From the NCBI GenBank assembly GCA_964016875.1, contig OZ024720.1, positions 41,817,106 through 41,881,105 on the forward strand: 64,000 nt of DNA. Reading direction: 5' to 3'. Numbering within the stretch: position 1 is the first letter of the stretch; the number at the start of each line of letters is the position of its first letter. The notes under the pieces are model-generated. The model was not told where the DNA came from, did not search any database, and worked only from the letters and a program-made list of their open reading frames with translations. Positions 49,425 through 60,980 of this stretch are shown here, one piece after another. Both the position numbers and the translations under genes were made by a program. The DNA is from Fallopia convolvulus. Lineage: Eukaryota > Streptophyta > Magnoliopsida > Caryophyllales > Polygonaceae.

Positions 49425-49584
49425 TTTACCCATACAACTAGTAGGTTGTAGTGGGGTTCCTCTATAAGGGAACTGCGTTCTTTATAGCTTTTAATACCTG
49501 CGCTTAATTTACTTCCGCTGCCTTGGGAACAGCTTAACAGCCAGTTCCCAAGCTCTTTGCTAACGGTTTACGATCCAACAAACA
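49425..49584. other. 160-bp non-satellite interruption of unknown origin
   Basis: Begins TTTACCCATACAACTAG and ends near CGATCCAACAAACAGT. It contains an inverted repeat, CTTGGGAAC (49533-49541) and GTTCCCAAG (49554-49562), around a 12-nt loop. No ORF and no clear TG...CA ends or target duplication. Satellite phase jumps from about 89 before to about 7 after, so roughly 140 bp of satellite is missing. Could be a fragment of an LTR or other element. Confidence 0.6.
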
Positions 49585-52500
49585 GTAGATCACAAGTCAT
49601 TTTAAACGCAAAATAAGAAAAAACGTGTGATGATTAAAGACATCTAGGGGTAAACACAAAGAATGAGGATAGTATGAAGCCAATAAGCACATTCTACACT
49701 ACAAAATCAAGAACAAACGAATAAAAGCATAAATTCGAACCTAGAAACCGAATGCCATATTTAGGAGTGACATTTACATGGACATTTCATCGAACACATG
49801 GCGTGCAGTGTCAGATGACAAGTCATTTTAAAAACAAAAGGAGAAAAAACAAGTCAGCTTTAAGACATCTAGGCATAAGCACAAAGAATGAGGATAGTAT
49901 CAAGCCAATAAGCACATTTTCCACTACAAAATCAAGAACAATCGAATAAAAGCATAAATTCGAACCTAGAAACCGAATTCCATAATTAGGAGTGACATTT
50001 ACATGGACATTTCATCGAACACATGGCGTGCAGTGTCAGATCAGAAGTCATTTTAAAAACAAAAGGAGAAAAAACAAGTCAGCTTTAAGACATCTAGGCA
50101 TAAGCACAAAGAATGAGGATAGTATCACGCCAATAAGCACATTCTCCACTACAAAATCAAGAACAATCGAATAAAAGCATAAATTCGAACCTAATAACCG
50201 AATGCCACATCTAGGAGTGACATTTTCATGGACATTTCATCAAACACTTGGCATGAAATATTAGATCAAAAGTCATATTAAAGGCAAAAGGAGAATAAAC
50301 ATGTGAATTTTAAAGACATCTAGGAATAAGCATAATGAATGTGGATAGGTTCAAGACAATAAGAATATTCTACACTACAAAATCAAGACGTATAGAATAA
50401 AAGAATAAATTCATACCTAGAAACCGAATGCCACATTTAGGAGTGACACTTAAATGGACATATCATCGAATGCTTGGCGTACGACATTAGATCACAAGTC
50501 ATTTTAAAGGCAACAGAAGAAAAAAAAAGTGATCTTTAAAGAAATCTAGGCATAAGCACAAAGAATGAGGGTAGTATGAAGCCAATAAGCACATCTGCAC
50601 AATAAAATCAAGACGTATCGAATAATAGCATAAATTCGAACCTAGAAACTGAATGCCACATTTAGGAGTGACATTTACATGGACATTTCATCGAACACTT
50701 GGCGGGCAATGTTAGATCAAAATTCATTTTAAAGGCAATAGGAGAAAAACAAGTGAACTTTAATGACATCTAGGCATAAGCACAAAGAATTAGGATAGTA
50801 TCAAGGCAATAAGCAGATTCAACAGTACATAATCAAGACTTATCGAATAAAAGCATAAATTTGAACCTAGATACCGAATTCCACATTTTGGAATGACATT
50901 TACATGTACATTTCATAGAACACTTGGCGTGAAATGTTAGATCAAAAGACATTTTAAAGGAAAAAGGAGGAAAACAAGTAAACTTTAACGAGATCTAGGC
51001 ATAAGCACAAAGAATGAGGATAGTATCAAGCTAATAAGCACATTTTGCACTACAAAATCAAGAACAATCGAATAAATGCATAAATTTGAACCTAGAAACC
51101 AAATGCAACATTTAGGAGTGACATTTACATGGACATTTCATCGATCATTTGGCGTACAACATTAGATCACAAGTCATTTTAAAGGAAAAAGAAGACAAAA
51201 AGTGATCTTTAAAGACATCTAGGCCTAAGCACAAAGAATGACAATAGTATCAATCAAATAAGCACATTCTTCATTAGAAAATCAAGAAGAATCGATTAAA
51301 AGCATAAATTCGAACCTAGATGTCGAATGCCACATTTAGGAGTGACATTTACATGGACATTTTATCGAACAATTGACGAATAATATTAGAGCACAAATCA
51401 TTTTAAAGATAAAAGAAGAAAAAAAATGAAAATTAAAGACATATAGGCTTAAGGATAGTATCAAGCCAATAAGCACATTCTACACTACAAAATCAAGAAA
51501 GATCTAATAAAAGCATAATTCCAAACCTAGAAACCGAATGCCACATTTAGGACTGACATTTACATGGACATTTCATCGAAAACTTGGCGTGCAATGTTAG
51601 ATCACAATTCATTTTAAAGGAAAAAGGAGAAAAAACAAGTGATCTTTACAGACATCTAGGCATAAACATAAATAATGAGGATAGTATCAAGCAAATATTC
51701 ACATTCTACACTACAAAGTCGAGAACAATTGAAAAAATGCTTAAATTTGAACCTAGAAACCGAATGCCACATTTAGGAGTGACATTTACATGGACGTTTC
51801 ATCGAACACATGGCGTGCCATGTTAGATCACAAGTCATTTTAAAGGCAAAAGGAGAAAAAGCAAGTGATCTTTAAAGACATCTAGGCATAAGCATAAAGA
51901 ATGTGAATAATATCAAGCCAATAAGCACATTTTGCACTGCAAAATAAAGAAGTACAAAATAAAAGCATAAATTCAAACCTAGAAACCAAATGCCACATTT
52001 AGGAGTGATATTTTCATGGAAATTTCATCGAACACATGGCGTGCAATGTTACATCACAAGTCATTTTAAAGGCAAAAGGAGAGAAAGCATGATATCTGCA
52101 AAGACATCTACGCATAAGCACAAACAATGAGGATAGTATGAAGCCAATAAGCACATTCTACACTACAAAATCAAGACGTATCGAATAAAATCATAAATTC
52201 GACCCTAGGAGCCAAATGTCACATTTTGGAGTGACATTTACATGGACATTTCATTGAACACTATGCGTGAAATGTTAGATCAAAAGTCGATTTAAATGCA
52301 AAAGGAGAAAAAACAAGTGAACTATAAAGATATCTAGGCATGAGCACAAAGAATAAGGATAGTATCAAGCCAATTAACACATTCAACACCACAAAATCAA
52401 GATGTATCGAATTAAAGCATAAATTCGAACCAAGAAACCGAATGCCACTTTTAAGAGTGAGATTTACATGGACATTTCATCGAACACTTGGCATACAATC

Positions 52501-55500
52501 TTAGATCAAAATTCATTTTAAAGGCAAAACGAGAAAAAACAAGTGAACTTAAAATACATCTAGGCATAAGCATAATGAATGAGGATATTATCAAGCAAAT
52601 AAGCACATTGTACACTACAAAATCAAGACGAATCGAATAAAAGCATAAAGTCGAACCTAGATACCGAATGCCACATTTAGGAGTGACATTTACATGAACA
52701 TTTCATCGAACACTTCGCGTAAAATATTAGATAACAAAGAATGAGGATAGTATCAAGCCAATAAGCACATTCTGCACTACAAAATCAAGACGTATTGAAT
52801 AAAAGCATAAATTCTAACCTAAAAACCTAATGCCACATTTTGGAGTGACATTTACATGGACATTTCATCGAACACTTGGCATCCAATGTTAGATCAAAAG
52901 TCATTTTAAATGCAAAAGGAGAAAAAACAAGTGAACTTTAAAGACATCTAGGCATGAGCACAAAGAATAAGGCTAGCATCAAGCCAATAAGCACATTCTG
53001 CACAACAAAATCAAGACGTATCGAATAAAAGCATAAATTGGAACCAAGAAACCGAATGTCATATTTAGGAGTGATAGTTACATGGACATTTCATCGAACA
53101 CTTGACGTGCAATGTCAGATCACGAGTCATTTTAAAGGCAAAGGGAGAAAAAGCAATTAATCTTTAATGACATCTAGGTATAAGCATAAAGAATGAGGAT
53201 AGTATCAAGCAAATAAGCATATCCTACACTACAAAATCAAGAAGAATCAAATAAAAGCATAAATTACAACCTAGATACCGAATTCCACATTTAGGAATGA
53301 CATTTACATGCACATTTCATCGAACACTTGGCGTACAATATTAGATCACAAATCATTTTAAAGGTAAAAGAAGAAAAAACAAGTGATCGTTAAAGAGATC
53401 TACCCATAAGCACAAATAATGAGGATAGTATCAAGCCAATAAGCATATTCTGCACTACAAAATCAAGACGTATCGAATAAAAGCATAAATTGAAACCTAG
53501 AAACCGAATTCAACATTTAGGAATGACATTACATGGACATTTCATAGAACACTTGGCGTACAATATAAGATCACAAATCATTTTAAAGGTAAGAAAAGAA
53601 AAAATAAGTGATCTTTAAAGATATCTAGGCATAAGCACAAAGAATGAGGATAGTATCAAGCCAATAAGCACATTTTGCACTACAAAATCATAACGTATAG
53701 AATAAAAGCATAAATTCAAACCTAGAAACCGATATCTACATTCAGGAATGATATTTACATGGACATTTCATAGAACACTAGGTGTGAAATGTTAGACCAA
53801 AAGTCAATTTAAAGGCAAAAGGAGAAAAAACAAATGAACTTTAACGACATCTAGGCATAACCACAAAGAATGAGGATACTATCAAGCCAATAAGCACATT
53901 CAGCACTACAAAATCAAGACGTATCGGAAGTATCGAATAAAACCATAAAGTCGAACCAAGAAATCGAATGCCACATTTGGGAGTGACATTTACATGGACA
54001 TTTCATCGAGCACTTGGTGTGCAAAGTTAGATCATAAGTTATTTTAAATCCAAAAGGAGAAAAAACAAGTGATCTTTAAAGACATCTAGGCATTAACACA
54101 AAGAATGAGGTATGTATCAAGCCAATAAGCACATTCAACACTACAAAATCATGATGTATCGAATAAAAGCATAAATTCGAACCTAGAAACCAAATGCCAA
54201 ATTTAGGAGTGACATTTTCATGGACATTTCATAGAACACTATTTGTGCAATGTTAGATCAAAAGTCATTTTAAAGGCAAAAGAAGAAAGACCAAGTGAAC
54301 TTCAAAGACATCTAGGCATAAGCATAAAGAATGAGGATAGTATCAAGGAAATAAGCACATTCTGCACTAAAAAATCATGAACAATCGAATTAAAGCATAA
54401 ATTCAAAGCTAGAAACTGAATGCATTATTTAGGAGTGACATGTACATGCACATTTCATCAATCACTTGGGGTACAATATTAGATCACAAGTCATTTTAAA
54501 GGAAAAAGAAGAAAAAACAAGTGAACTTTAAAGACATATAGGTTCAAGAATAAAGAATGAGGATAGTATAAAGCCAATAAGCACATTCTACACTACAAAA
54601 TCAAGACCGATATAATAAAAGCATAAATTCGAACCTAGAAACCGAATGCCATATTTAGGAGTGATAGTTACATGGACATTTCATCGAACACTTGACGTGC
54701 AATGTCGGACCACGAGTCATTTTAAAGGCAAAGGGAGAAAAAGCAATTAATCTTTAAAGACATCTAGGCATAAGCATACAGAATGTGGATAGTATCAAGA
54801 TAATATGCATATTCAACACTACAAAATCAGGAAGAATCAAATAAAAGCATAAATTATAACCTAGATACGGAATTCCACATTTAGGAGTGACATTTACATG
54901 CACATTTCATCGAACACTTGGCGTACAATATTAGATCACAAATCATTTTAAAGGTGAAAGAAGACAAAACAAGTGATCATTAAAGACATCTACCCATAAG
55001 CACAAAGAATGAGGGTTGTATCAAGCCAAAAAGCACATTCTACACTACAAAATCAAGACGTATCGAATAAAAGCAATAATTGAAACCTAGAAACCGAATT
55101 CAACATTTAGGAATGACATTTACATGGAAATTTCATAGAACACTTGGCGTACAATATAAGATCACAAATCATTTTAAAGGTAAAAGAAGAAAAACCAAGT
55201 GATCTTTAAAGACATCTTGGAATAAGCACAAAGAATGAGGATAGTATCAAGCAAATAAGCACATTCTACACTACAAAATCAACAACAATCGAATAAAAGC
55301 ATAAATTCGAACCTAGAAACCGAATTCCACATTTAGGAGTGACATTTACGTGGACATTTCATCGAACCCTTGGCGTATAATAGTAGATCACAGGTCATTT
55401 TAAACGCAAAAGAAGAAAAAACAAGTGATCTTTAAAGACATCTTTGCATTAGAAGAAAGAATGAGGATAGTATCAAGCCAATGAGAAAAATTCTGCAATA

Positions 55501-56140
55501 AAAAATCAAGACGTATGGAATAAAAGCCTAAGGAGAAAAAACAAGTGATCTTTAAAGACATCTAGGCATTAGTACAAAGAATGAGGATAGTATCAAGCCA
55601 ATAATTACATTCAACACTACAAAATCATGAACAATCGAATAGAAGCATAAATTTGAAACTAGAAACAAAAGCAACATTTAGGAGTGACATTTACATGCAC
55701 ATTTCATCGAACACTTGGCGTACAATATTAGATCAAGTGATCTTTAAAGACATCTAGGCATTAGCACAAAGAATCAGGATAGAATCAAGCCAATAATCAC
55801 ATTCAGCACTACAAAATCATGAACAATCGAATAAAAGCTTAAATTTGAAACTAGAAACCAAATGCAACATTTAGGAGTGACATTTACATGCACATTTCAT
55901 CGAACACTTGGCGTACAATTTTATATCACAAGTCTTTTTAAAGTCAAAAGGAGAAAAAACTGATCTTTAATGACATCTAGGCATTAGCACAAAGAATGAG
56001 GATAGTATCAAGCCAATAAGCACATTTAGCACTACAAAATCTAGACATATCGAATAAAAGCATAATTTGGAACCTAGAAACCAAATGCCACATTTAGGAG
56101 TGACATTTTCATGGAAATTTCATAGAACACTTGGCGTTGT
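49585..56140. repeat. 226-bp satellite array, right segment
   Basis: Same monomer and orientation. Two adjacent monomers starting at 49752 and 49992 are near-identical. Segments near 53036-53560 and 54645-55170 correspond at an offset of about 1.6 kb (7 monomers). Shortened monomers occur near 52735, 55520 and 55735. Ends at phase about 1-3 (ACTTGGCGTTGT) against the Athila element 2 LTR. Confidence 0.92.
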
Positions 56141-57639
56141 TGATAGGGTTTCTCGGCCAACAAATAAATTTGTAAGTCAAGACCCCGCTGAGTACAGTGG
56201 AGTCAGGATCGTTCCACAGGAAGCAAGGTTATTGGTTTATCAATCTAATAAAAATCAAATCAAATTAAACAAAACACTCACGAGATGCCTCGTTAACGAC
56301 CTTGTCAGGATCGTTACCGAACCACCGAACACAAAAATACCAATTAACGACCTAATAAAATTCTAATTAATACTCGGTACCGAAGCAAGTATTCAGCAAC
56401 GAAGATTTATCAGAAATAATTCAATAAAAACAAATATCTAGGATAAGGGACACCACAACATAGCCAAGCATAAGAATTCATAAGAAGATAAGATCATGCC
56501 TTTAAATAGATAGAGTCATCAACTTTCATTGACTTGACAAGTAAATTAATCTATTTTCATAAACTAACTCACTCAATTGCTTGTTTTGGATCCAAAGCTT
56601 GAAACTTCCGTTGTCAAACAATATCAACCTTCAAGTTACTAACTTTCTCTTTCAATCAAGTTAAAACTCAAATTACCTCAACTCCCGTTTCGGTATTAAG
56701 CACAACAAACAATCTCAATAAAAATAAAAGGCATTCAAAATACTATCTTACTTCATCAAACATGCTCAACTATGCCGGGCTTAACCCCGACCCTAGAAAA
56801 ATAGACTACTCACTACTCATGATTAAGAAACTACAAACTTGAATAAAAATAAACATTGAAACAAAACTCAAACTTAAATTAATAACAAAAATATTGTCTT
56901 ACAGAGAATCAGAAGAAAACCAAAACAAAACAATCACCGAACCACAAACTCGATCAACGAACCTCGGAAACCGTCGTTACCGACTTCCGATCCGGCTCTC
57001 TCTCCTTCGGCCTTCCTTCTCCTCCAAAACTAGCTCTAAAACTCTACTCCAAATTAAGCCCCCCCCTTTCTATGCTAGATAGAAGGGTATTTATACTAGA
57101 AAATCCTAAAAAACTAAAAAGGCTAAAAGATAAAAACTTTCCTAAAAAGATAGAAACAATCTCTAAAAGATAGAAATAAAATCTAGAAAGATATTAAACC
57201 CTAAAATACATATTCTAATAACCCATAAAGATTCTGAAAAGATACTCAACCGATACGGAAATAAATTCCCGCTCAGGATCGGTGAATAATAAAATAATAC
57301 TCCGAAATCTTCTCTTCGTGGCCTCGTTAACGACCCTTCACAGCCTCGTTAACGAGCCTGGGTTTTTGTTTTCTTCAACACCTCCTCTCGTTTTCTTGAG
57401 CTCTGACTTCTTAAATCTTGCACTTTCCCGTCCTTCACTGTGATGCTCCAAATTTAGCTCCATTTAGCTCCTTTCCTCGCTAAAACCTGTAAAATACACA
57501 AAATAGCGTAGATTCCACCCTTTTCGTAGATTTATGCAAAACTAACTAAAAACACTTAAAACTAAACCTTAACTAGACAAAATTAATCCTAATAAGCAAG
57601 GAAAACCTATCAAAAACTATACCAAAAATGCGAACATCA
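56141..57639 (-). repeat. 3' LTR of Athila element 2 (1499 bp)
   Basis: On the minus strand it begins TGATGTTCGC after the polypurine tract and ends CCCTATCA at the satellite. The CCTATCA end is shared with element 1's LTR. It contains three perfect TCGTTAACGA palindromes (56290, 57324, 57346) and imperfect copies at 56311, 56374 and 56974. Short ORFs at 56067 and 56894 cross or lie within the LTR and are not genes. Confidence 0.85.
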
Positions 57640-59345
57640 AAATACCCCATACTTAGACTTGCTTGTCCTCAAGAAATAATCAAGACACTAACCAAAACCA
57701 AAACAAATCATGCTTATCAAGACATAGCCATCTTCAAAAAGCAACATCTACACATAAGAAAATTATAGCAAAAGACTATTAACATCCTCACACATATGTG
57801 CACTTAAAATAGACATAAAATAATACAATCCAACCTCTCAAGGGATATAATGCGTTTCACTCCACTCTCATGTGTTTGGGCTTATAATATCAATCTCTCA
57901 ACTCATCCTATATACAAAAACTCATAGAAATTGGAACTTATATCACCAATACTCTCCACCCAAGATTTGTCAAAACAAGCAAAGAATCATCAAGAGAACT
58001 AAGGCTCAATGAAAAACTTCATAGAAGCTTCCATTCGGCCGGGTTGTAATGGGGCTTGGTAATAACAAATAGGCGTGGAAATATTTTGGTCATGTGGTGC
58101 TAATAATATCCGGGAATCAAAGACTCCTAAAAACTCACACACAACATCAAAACTCTCATATAAAATAACCAAACTCAATCTCATATTATGCACACTTATT
58201 TTCACTCACCCATTATCATCCTAGAAAGTCTCATAACCAAAAATAAAAGAATCTCTTGATATTATTTTTAAACACAAATGCACTTCAATTATTCCTCTTT
58301 TCTCTTTTCTTTTTCCTTTTTCTTTTTTTCTTATTCTTCTTTCGCTGCCTCGTTAACGAACCCACATCCGGGTCGTTAACGATTCACCATATACATTTCT
58401 TCCCTTCAAGCTTTATTTTGTGCATCTTTTTTTATCAAGAGACCTTTCTTACATGTAATAACAAGAGACTTCCAATCTACCCTTCCCAAATACCCTTTAA
58501 TTCAAGCAAATAGAAACTCTTTTCTTTTCAACAAAACACAAGACTTCACCTCTCCAATCTAAGTCCTAATTCTCGGATAGGGTCAAGCTTATCTCGGCTA
58601 GGGAACAATTTTTGTGGAGCTAAAAATAAAAGGTTTCAGGCCAAAATTGGTTATCAAAAGAAGGAATAATGTAAAGGTAGATAGGGGATAATAGGGCTCA
58701 TAAAAATAAGTTCTCTATCATATGATCTTCACAAGTAATGAACTAAAAATCTCATAACGGTCTCAAGAAATAGATAACCATCACAATTCCAAGAGATAAT
58801 ATGCATAAGGAGAGTAAATCACACAAAAAAGAAGAGGGATTTTATAAATGTTCTCCCTATAAGGCCAAAAATTACTCACAAGGTAGATTTTGTTGGATTG
58901 CATCATCTATGCTATAAAGTATATGTGCTCAATTCCATCTAATGTTATTCTCTTCTAAACAACAATAATTTCAATTTTAAGAATCTGGCTATACTTTCAA
59001 AGACATATTTGCAAGGAATTATATGGTCAAGCTAGTGATTGCTATCATAGAACTTTTAAGAAGGGATATCTATCAATTCTAAACTTTTTTTTTTGAATTT
59101 TTAAATTTTTCAATTTTTTTGGTTTTTTCCGATTTAACAAAAGTAACAACTACATAAAACATAAAAAACACCTAGGACATAATTTTTCTACTTTCTTCCC
59201 ACCCCATACTTAAAATTACAGTGTCCCCACTATAAGAAAAATAACAAGAAGAGGGAAAAGAAAACAAAAAATATTAAAAAGCAAAAGAAAGACATAAAAC
59301 TTACAAAAAAGGAATCAAGGAAAGGAAACTTCATCTTGAGCTTGA
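57640..59345 (-). other. Athila element 2 3' spacer and polypurine tract
   Basis: No gene. The polypurine tract AAGTATGGGGTATTT (57640-57655 region, minus strand) precedes the LTR. A palindrome pair lies at 58350-58382. AT-rich homopolymer sequence occurs near 59090-59130. The conserved post-ORF1 block GGGGACAnTGTAnTTTTAAG is at 59202-59230. The 85-codon Phe/Leu-rich frame at 58256 is pyrimidine-tract artefact. Confidence 0.6.
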
Positions 59346-60956
59346 TCAACGGTTCGGTGGAGGAAAATAGTGCTCAAAGTTCCCCATGAAGTCATACATC
59401 GTCCTCCAATGCTCAGCATCCTCCGCTTCTCTCTGACGTTGCCGCTCGTCCTCCCTCGACATGCGTGCGGAGTAGACGATTTCCCATCTATCCATCCTCC
59501 GATGAATGTGATCGGTCTGAAGGTGAAGCTGCTGCATCCGTGCAGAAAGATCCTCGGCCCATGGTGGTGGTATGCTCGATCCTGTGTACTCGGGCTGAGG
59601 AGGTGGTGGGTAGTGAGGCTGGAAATGGTCTTGATACATCACCGGGTTGTAAGGCATTAAGCCATATGCTTGAGGGTCGACAGGAGCTGGTGGAGGGTCG
59701 ACAGGATCTTGCGGTACCTCGTTAACGAAGCTGGTTGCCTCGTTAACAGTGTTGGGCGGTGGCTGGAAATGGTCGTTAACGACCCTGGTTGGCTCGTTGA
59801 CGAAGATGTTGCCTCCTAATTCCTCCGTCTCCATGTCTTCTTCTGTAAAGTTGAGCTCCTCAGTGCCGCCCTCGGTGTCGGCTTCCTCGGTGTCATTGCC
59901 TACGACCTCGGTATCCTCTTGCTCATCTTCTTCTTCATATTTGTCCACATCGTCCCGCTCAAACCGGGTGTGACATGGCCTAAGTGAGAGCTCATCCTCC
60001 GGTTTTGGCTCCAATGGGTAAGGCTGGCCCGTCCACACTTCGTACCAATTCGGTACGTAGAGTAGCTCGTACATGTCGAGGGAAGGTATGACGACTTGAT
60101 CTCGAACCTTCACATTGTAGCCTCCCTCGGCTTGCACGAAAATCCCGGAACTATACCAATAGTTCTTGTTGAGGAGTTGAGCGTGGGCCGGTGTGTAGCG
60201 GGTGAGATCCACTCCAAGATTTTTAGCCAAGAGGCTAACCAAATTGCCACACCACACCTCCTTGGACTTGTGGGACTTCTCGACATAGTAGAGCCATTCG
60301 TACCCCAAATTCAAGGGGCCGGGCTCCTCGAAGAGGATGGTGTGAAAGCAAGCGACCTCCGTCCTTGTAGACCGGTTCAACTCCTTCTTCGGCCAGAATA
60401 GTGCGGCGAGGACTCTCAAGATGATCCGGAAGATGGGGTTGACTATGGTTGCCCCGGATAGCGCCGCGGTGGAGGATTGAACCTCTCCGGTGATGTAGCT
60501 CCAAGTGCGGGTCACTCGGTAGTCCTTCAAGCTATAGTCTCTAGATGGGTTTGGGAGCTCCAAGATTGCATTGAGCTCCGCCATGGTGAAGTCACGGTCC
60601 TCGTTACCGAGCCGGAACCGAATGCGTCCCGCCGAGATCTTCGATGAGAAGTTGGTCTCCAAGGTGGCCAAGAACTCGGATGTGAGGGCCGGATAATGTG
60701 GCAAGCTCTCTTGCTTCAATAAGTGTGCGGCCCCAAGGATGATGAAAGCGTCCTTGACATCCGTGTAGATGCCCGTAGAGACGGCGCTAGACTTCGAGAA
60801 CCATCGGGTGTAATGGTCCTTCTCCAAGAAATCCCGGTAGCGCCGTACTTGGCTTTGACTGCTCAAAATCACATCGTCCACCCGGGGTGGAGATGGAGAC
60901 CTGTGGTTCCTCCTCTTCTTCTGGGCTCGGGTAGCGGGTCTGCTTGAACTAGCCAT
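59346..60956 (-). CDS. Athila ORF1 protein, intact (536 aa)
   Basis: One uninterrupted frame from ATG 60956, five bases after a splice-acceptor-like TTTTGTAG. Features in order: basic N-terminus (ATRAQKKRRNHRSPSPPR); a helical region roughly residues 30-110; a block RIRFRLGNEDRDFTMAELNA near 115-135, homologous to the FxLxN block of element 1; a long globular region to about 340; an acidic Glu/Asp tract at about 345-395; a Pro-rich segment; and a C-terminal charged coiled-coil-like stretch ending FPPPNR. No signal peptide or clear membrane segment is seen. The family (ATHILA ORF-1) sits between pol and the 3' LTR in Athila elements; function unknown. Two palindrome pairs lie in the acidic/Pro-rich region and are translated as (F/V)VN(E/D) repeats. 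Confidence 0.82.
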   Translation of the reverse strand: MASSSRPATRAQKKRRNHRSPSPPRVDDVILSSQSQVRRYRDFLEKDHYTRWFSKSSAVSTGIYTDVKDAFIILGAAHLLKQESLPHYPALTSEFLATLETNFSSKISAGRIRFRLGNEDRDFTMAELNAILELPNPSRDYSLKDYRVTRTWSYITGEVQSSTAALSGATIVNPIFRIILRVLAALFWPKKELNRSTRTEVACFHTILFEEPGPLNLGYEWLYYVEKSHKSKEVWCGNLVSLLAKNLGVDLTRYTPAHAQLLNKNYWYSSGIFVQAEGGYNVKVRDQVVIPSLDMYELLYVPNWYEVWTGQPYPLEPKPEDELSLRPCHTRFERDDVDKYEEEDEQEDTEVVGNDTEEADTEGGTEELNFTEEDMETEELGGNIFVNEPTRVVNDHFQPPPNTVNEATSFVNEVPQDPVDPPPAPVDPQAYGLMPYNPVMYQDHFQPHYPPPPQPEYTGSSIPPPWAEDLSARMQQLHLQTDHIHRRMDRWEIVYSARMSREDERQRQREAEDAEHWRTMYDFMGNFEHYFPPPNR

Positions 60957-60961
60957 GGATC

Positions 60962-60980
60962 CTACAAAATAATCGAAAAT
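60962..60980 (-). promoter_or_regulatory. Candidate splice acceptor upstream of ORF1 (element 2)
   Basis: On the minus strand, TTTTCGATTATTTTGTAG ends at 60962, five nt before the ORF1 ATG. It parallels the acceptor-like site in element 1. Confidence 0.4.

Noticed and set aside
16217..56140. CENP-B-box-like match around TTCGAACCTAGAAACCGAATG
   Set aside because: Core positions of the box (TTCG....A..CGGG) are not satisfied.
16217..56140. CRISPR-like regular repeats
   Set aside because: Contiguous 226-bp tandem monomers without unique spacers, in plant DNA.
16465..56366. Recurring 60-101 codon ORFs in the satellite on both strands
   Set aside because: They repeat with the monomer, shift frame every unit because 226 is not divisible by 3, and show no domain or codon signature.
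58256..58513. 85-codon Phe/Leu-rich ORF as a membrane protein
   Set aside because: Lies in a T-rich tract of the Athila spacer, antisense to the element; composition alone explains it.
59370..60947. Plus-strand ORFs opposite Athila ORF1
   Set aside because: Shadow frames of the intact minus-strand ORF1.
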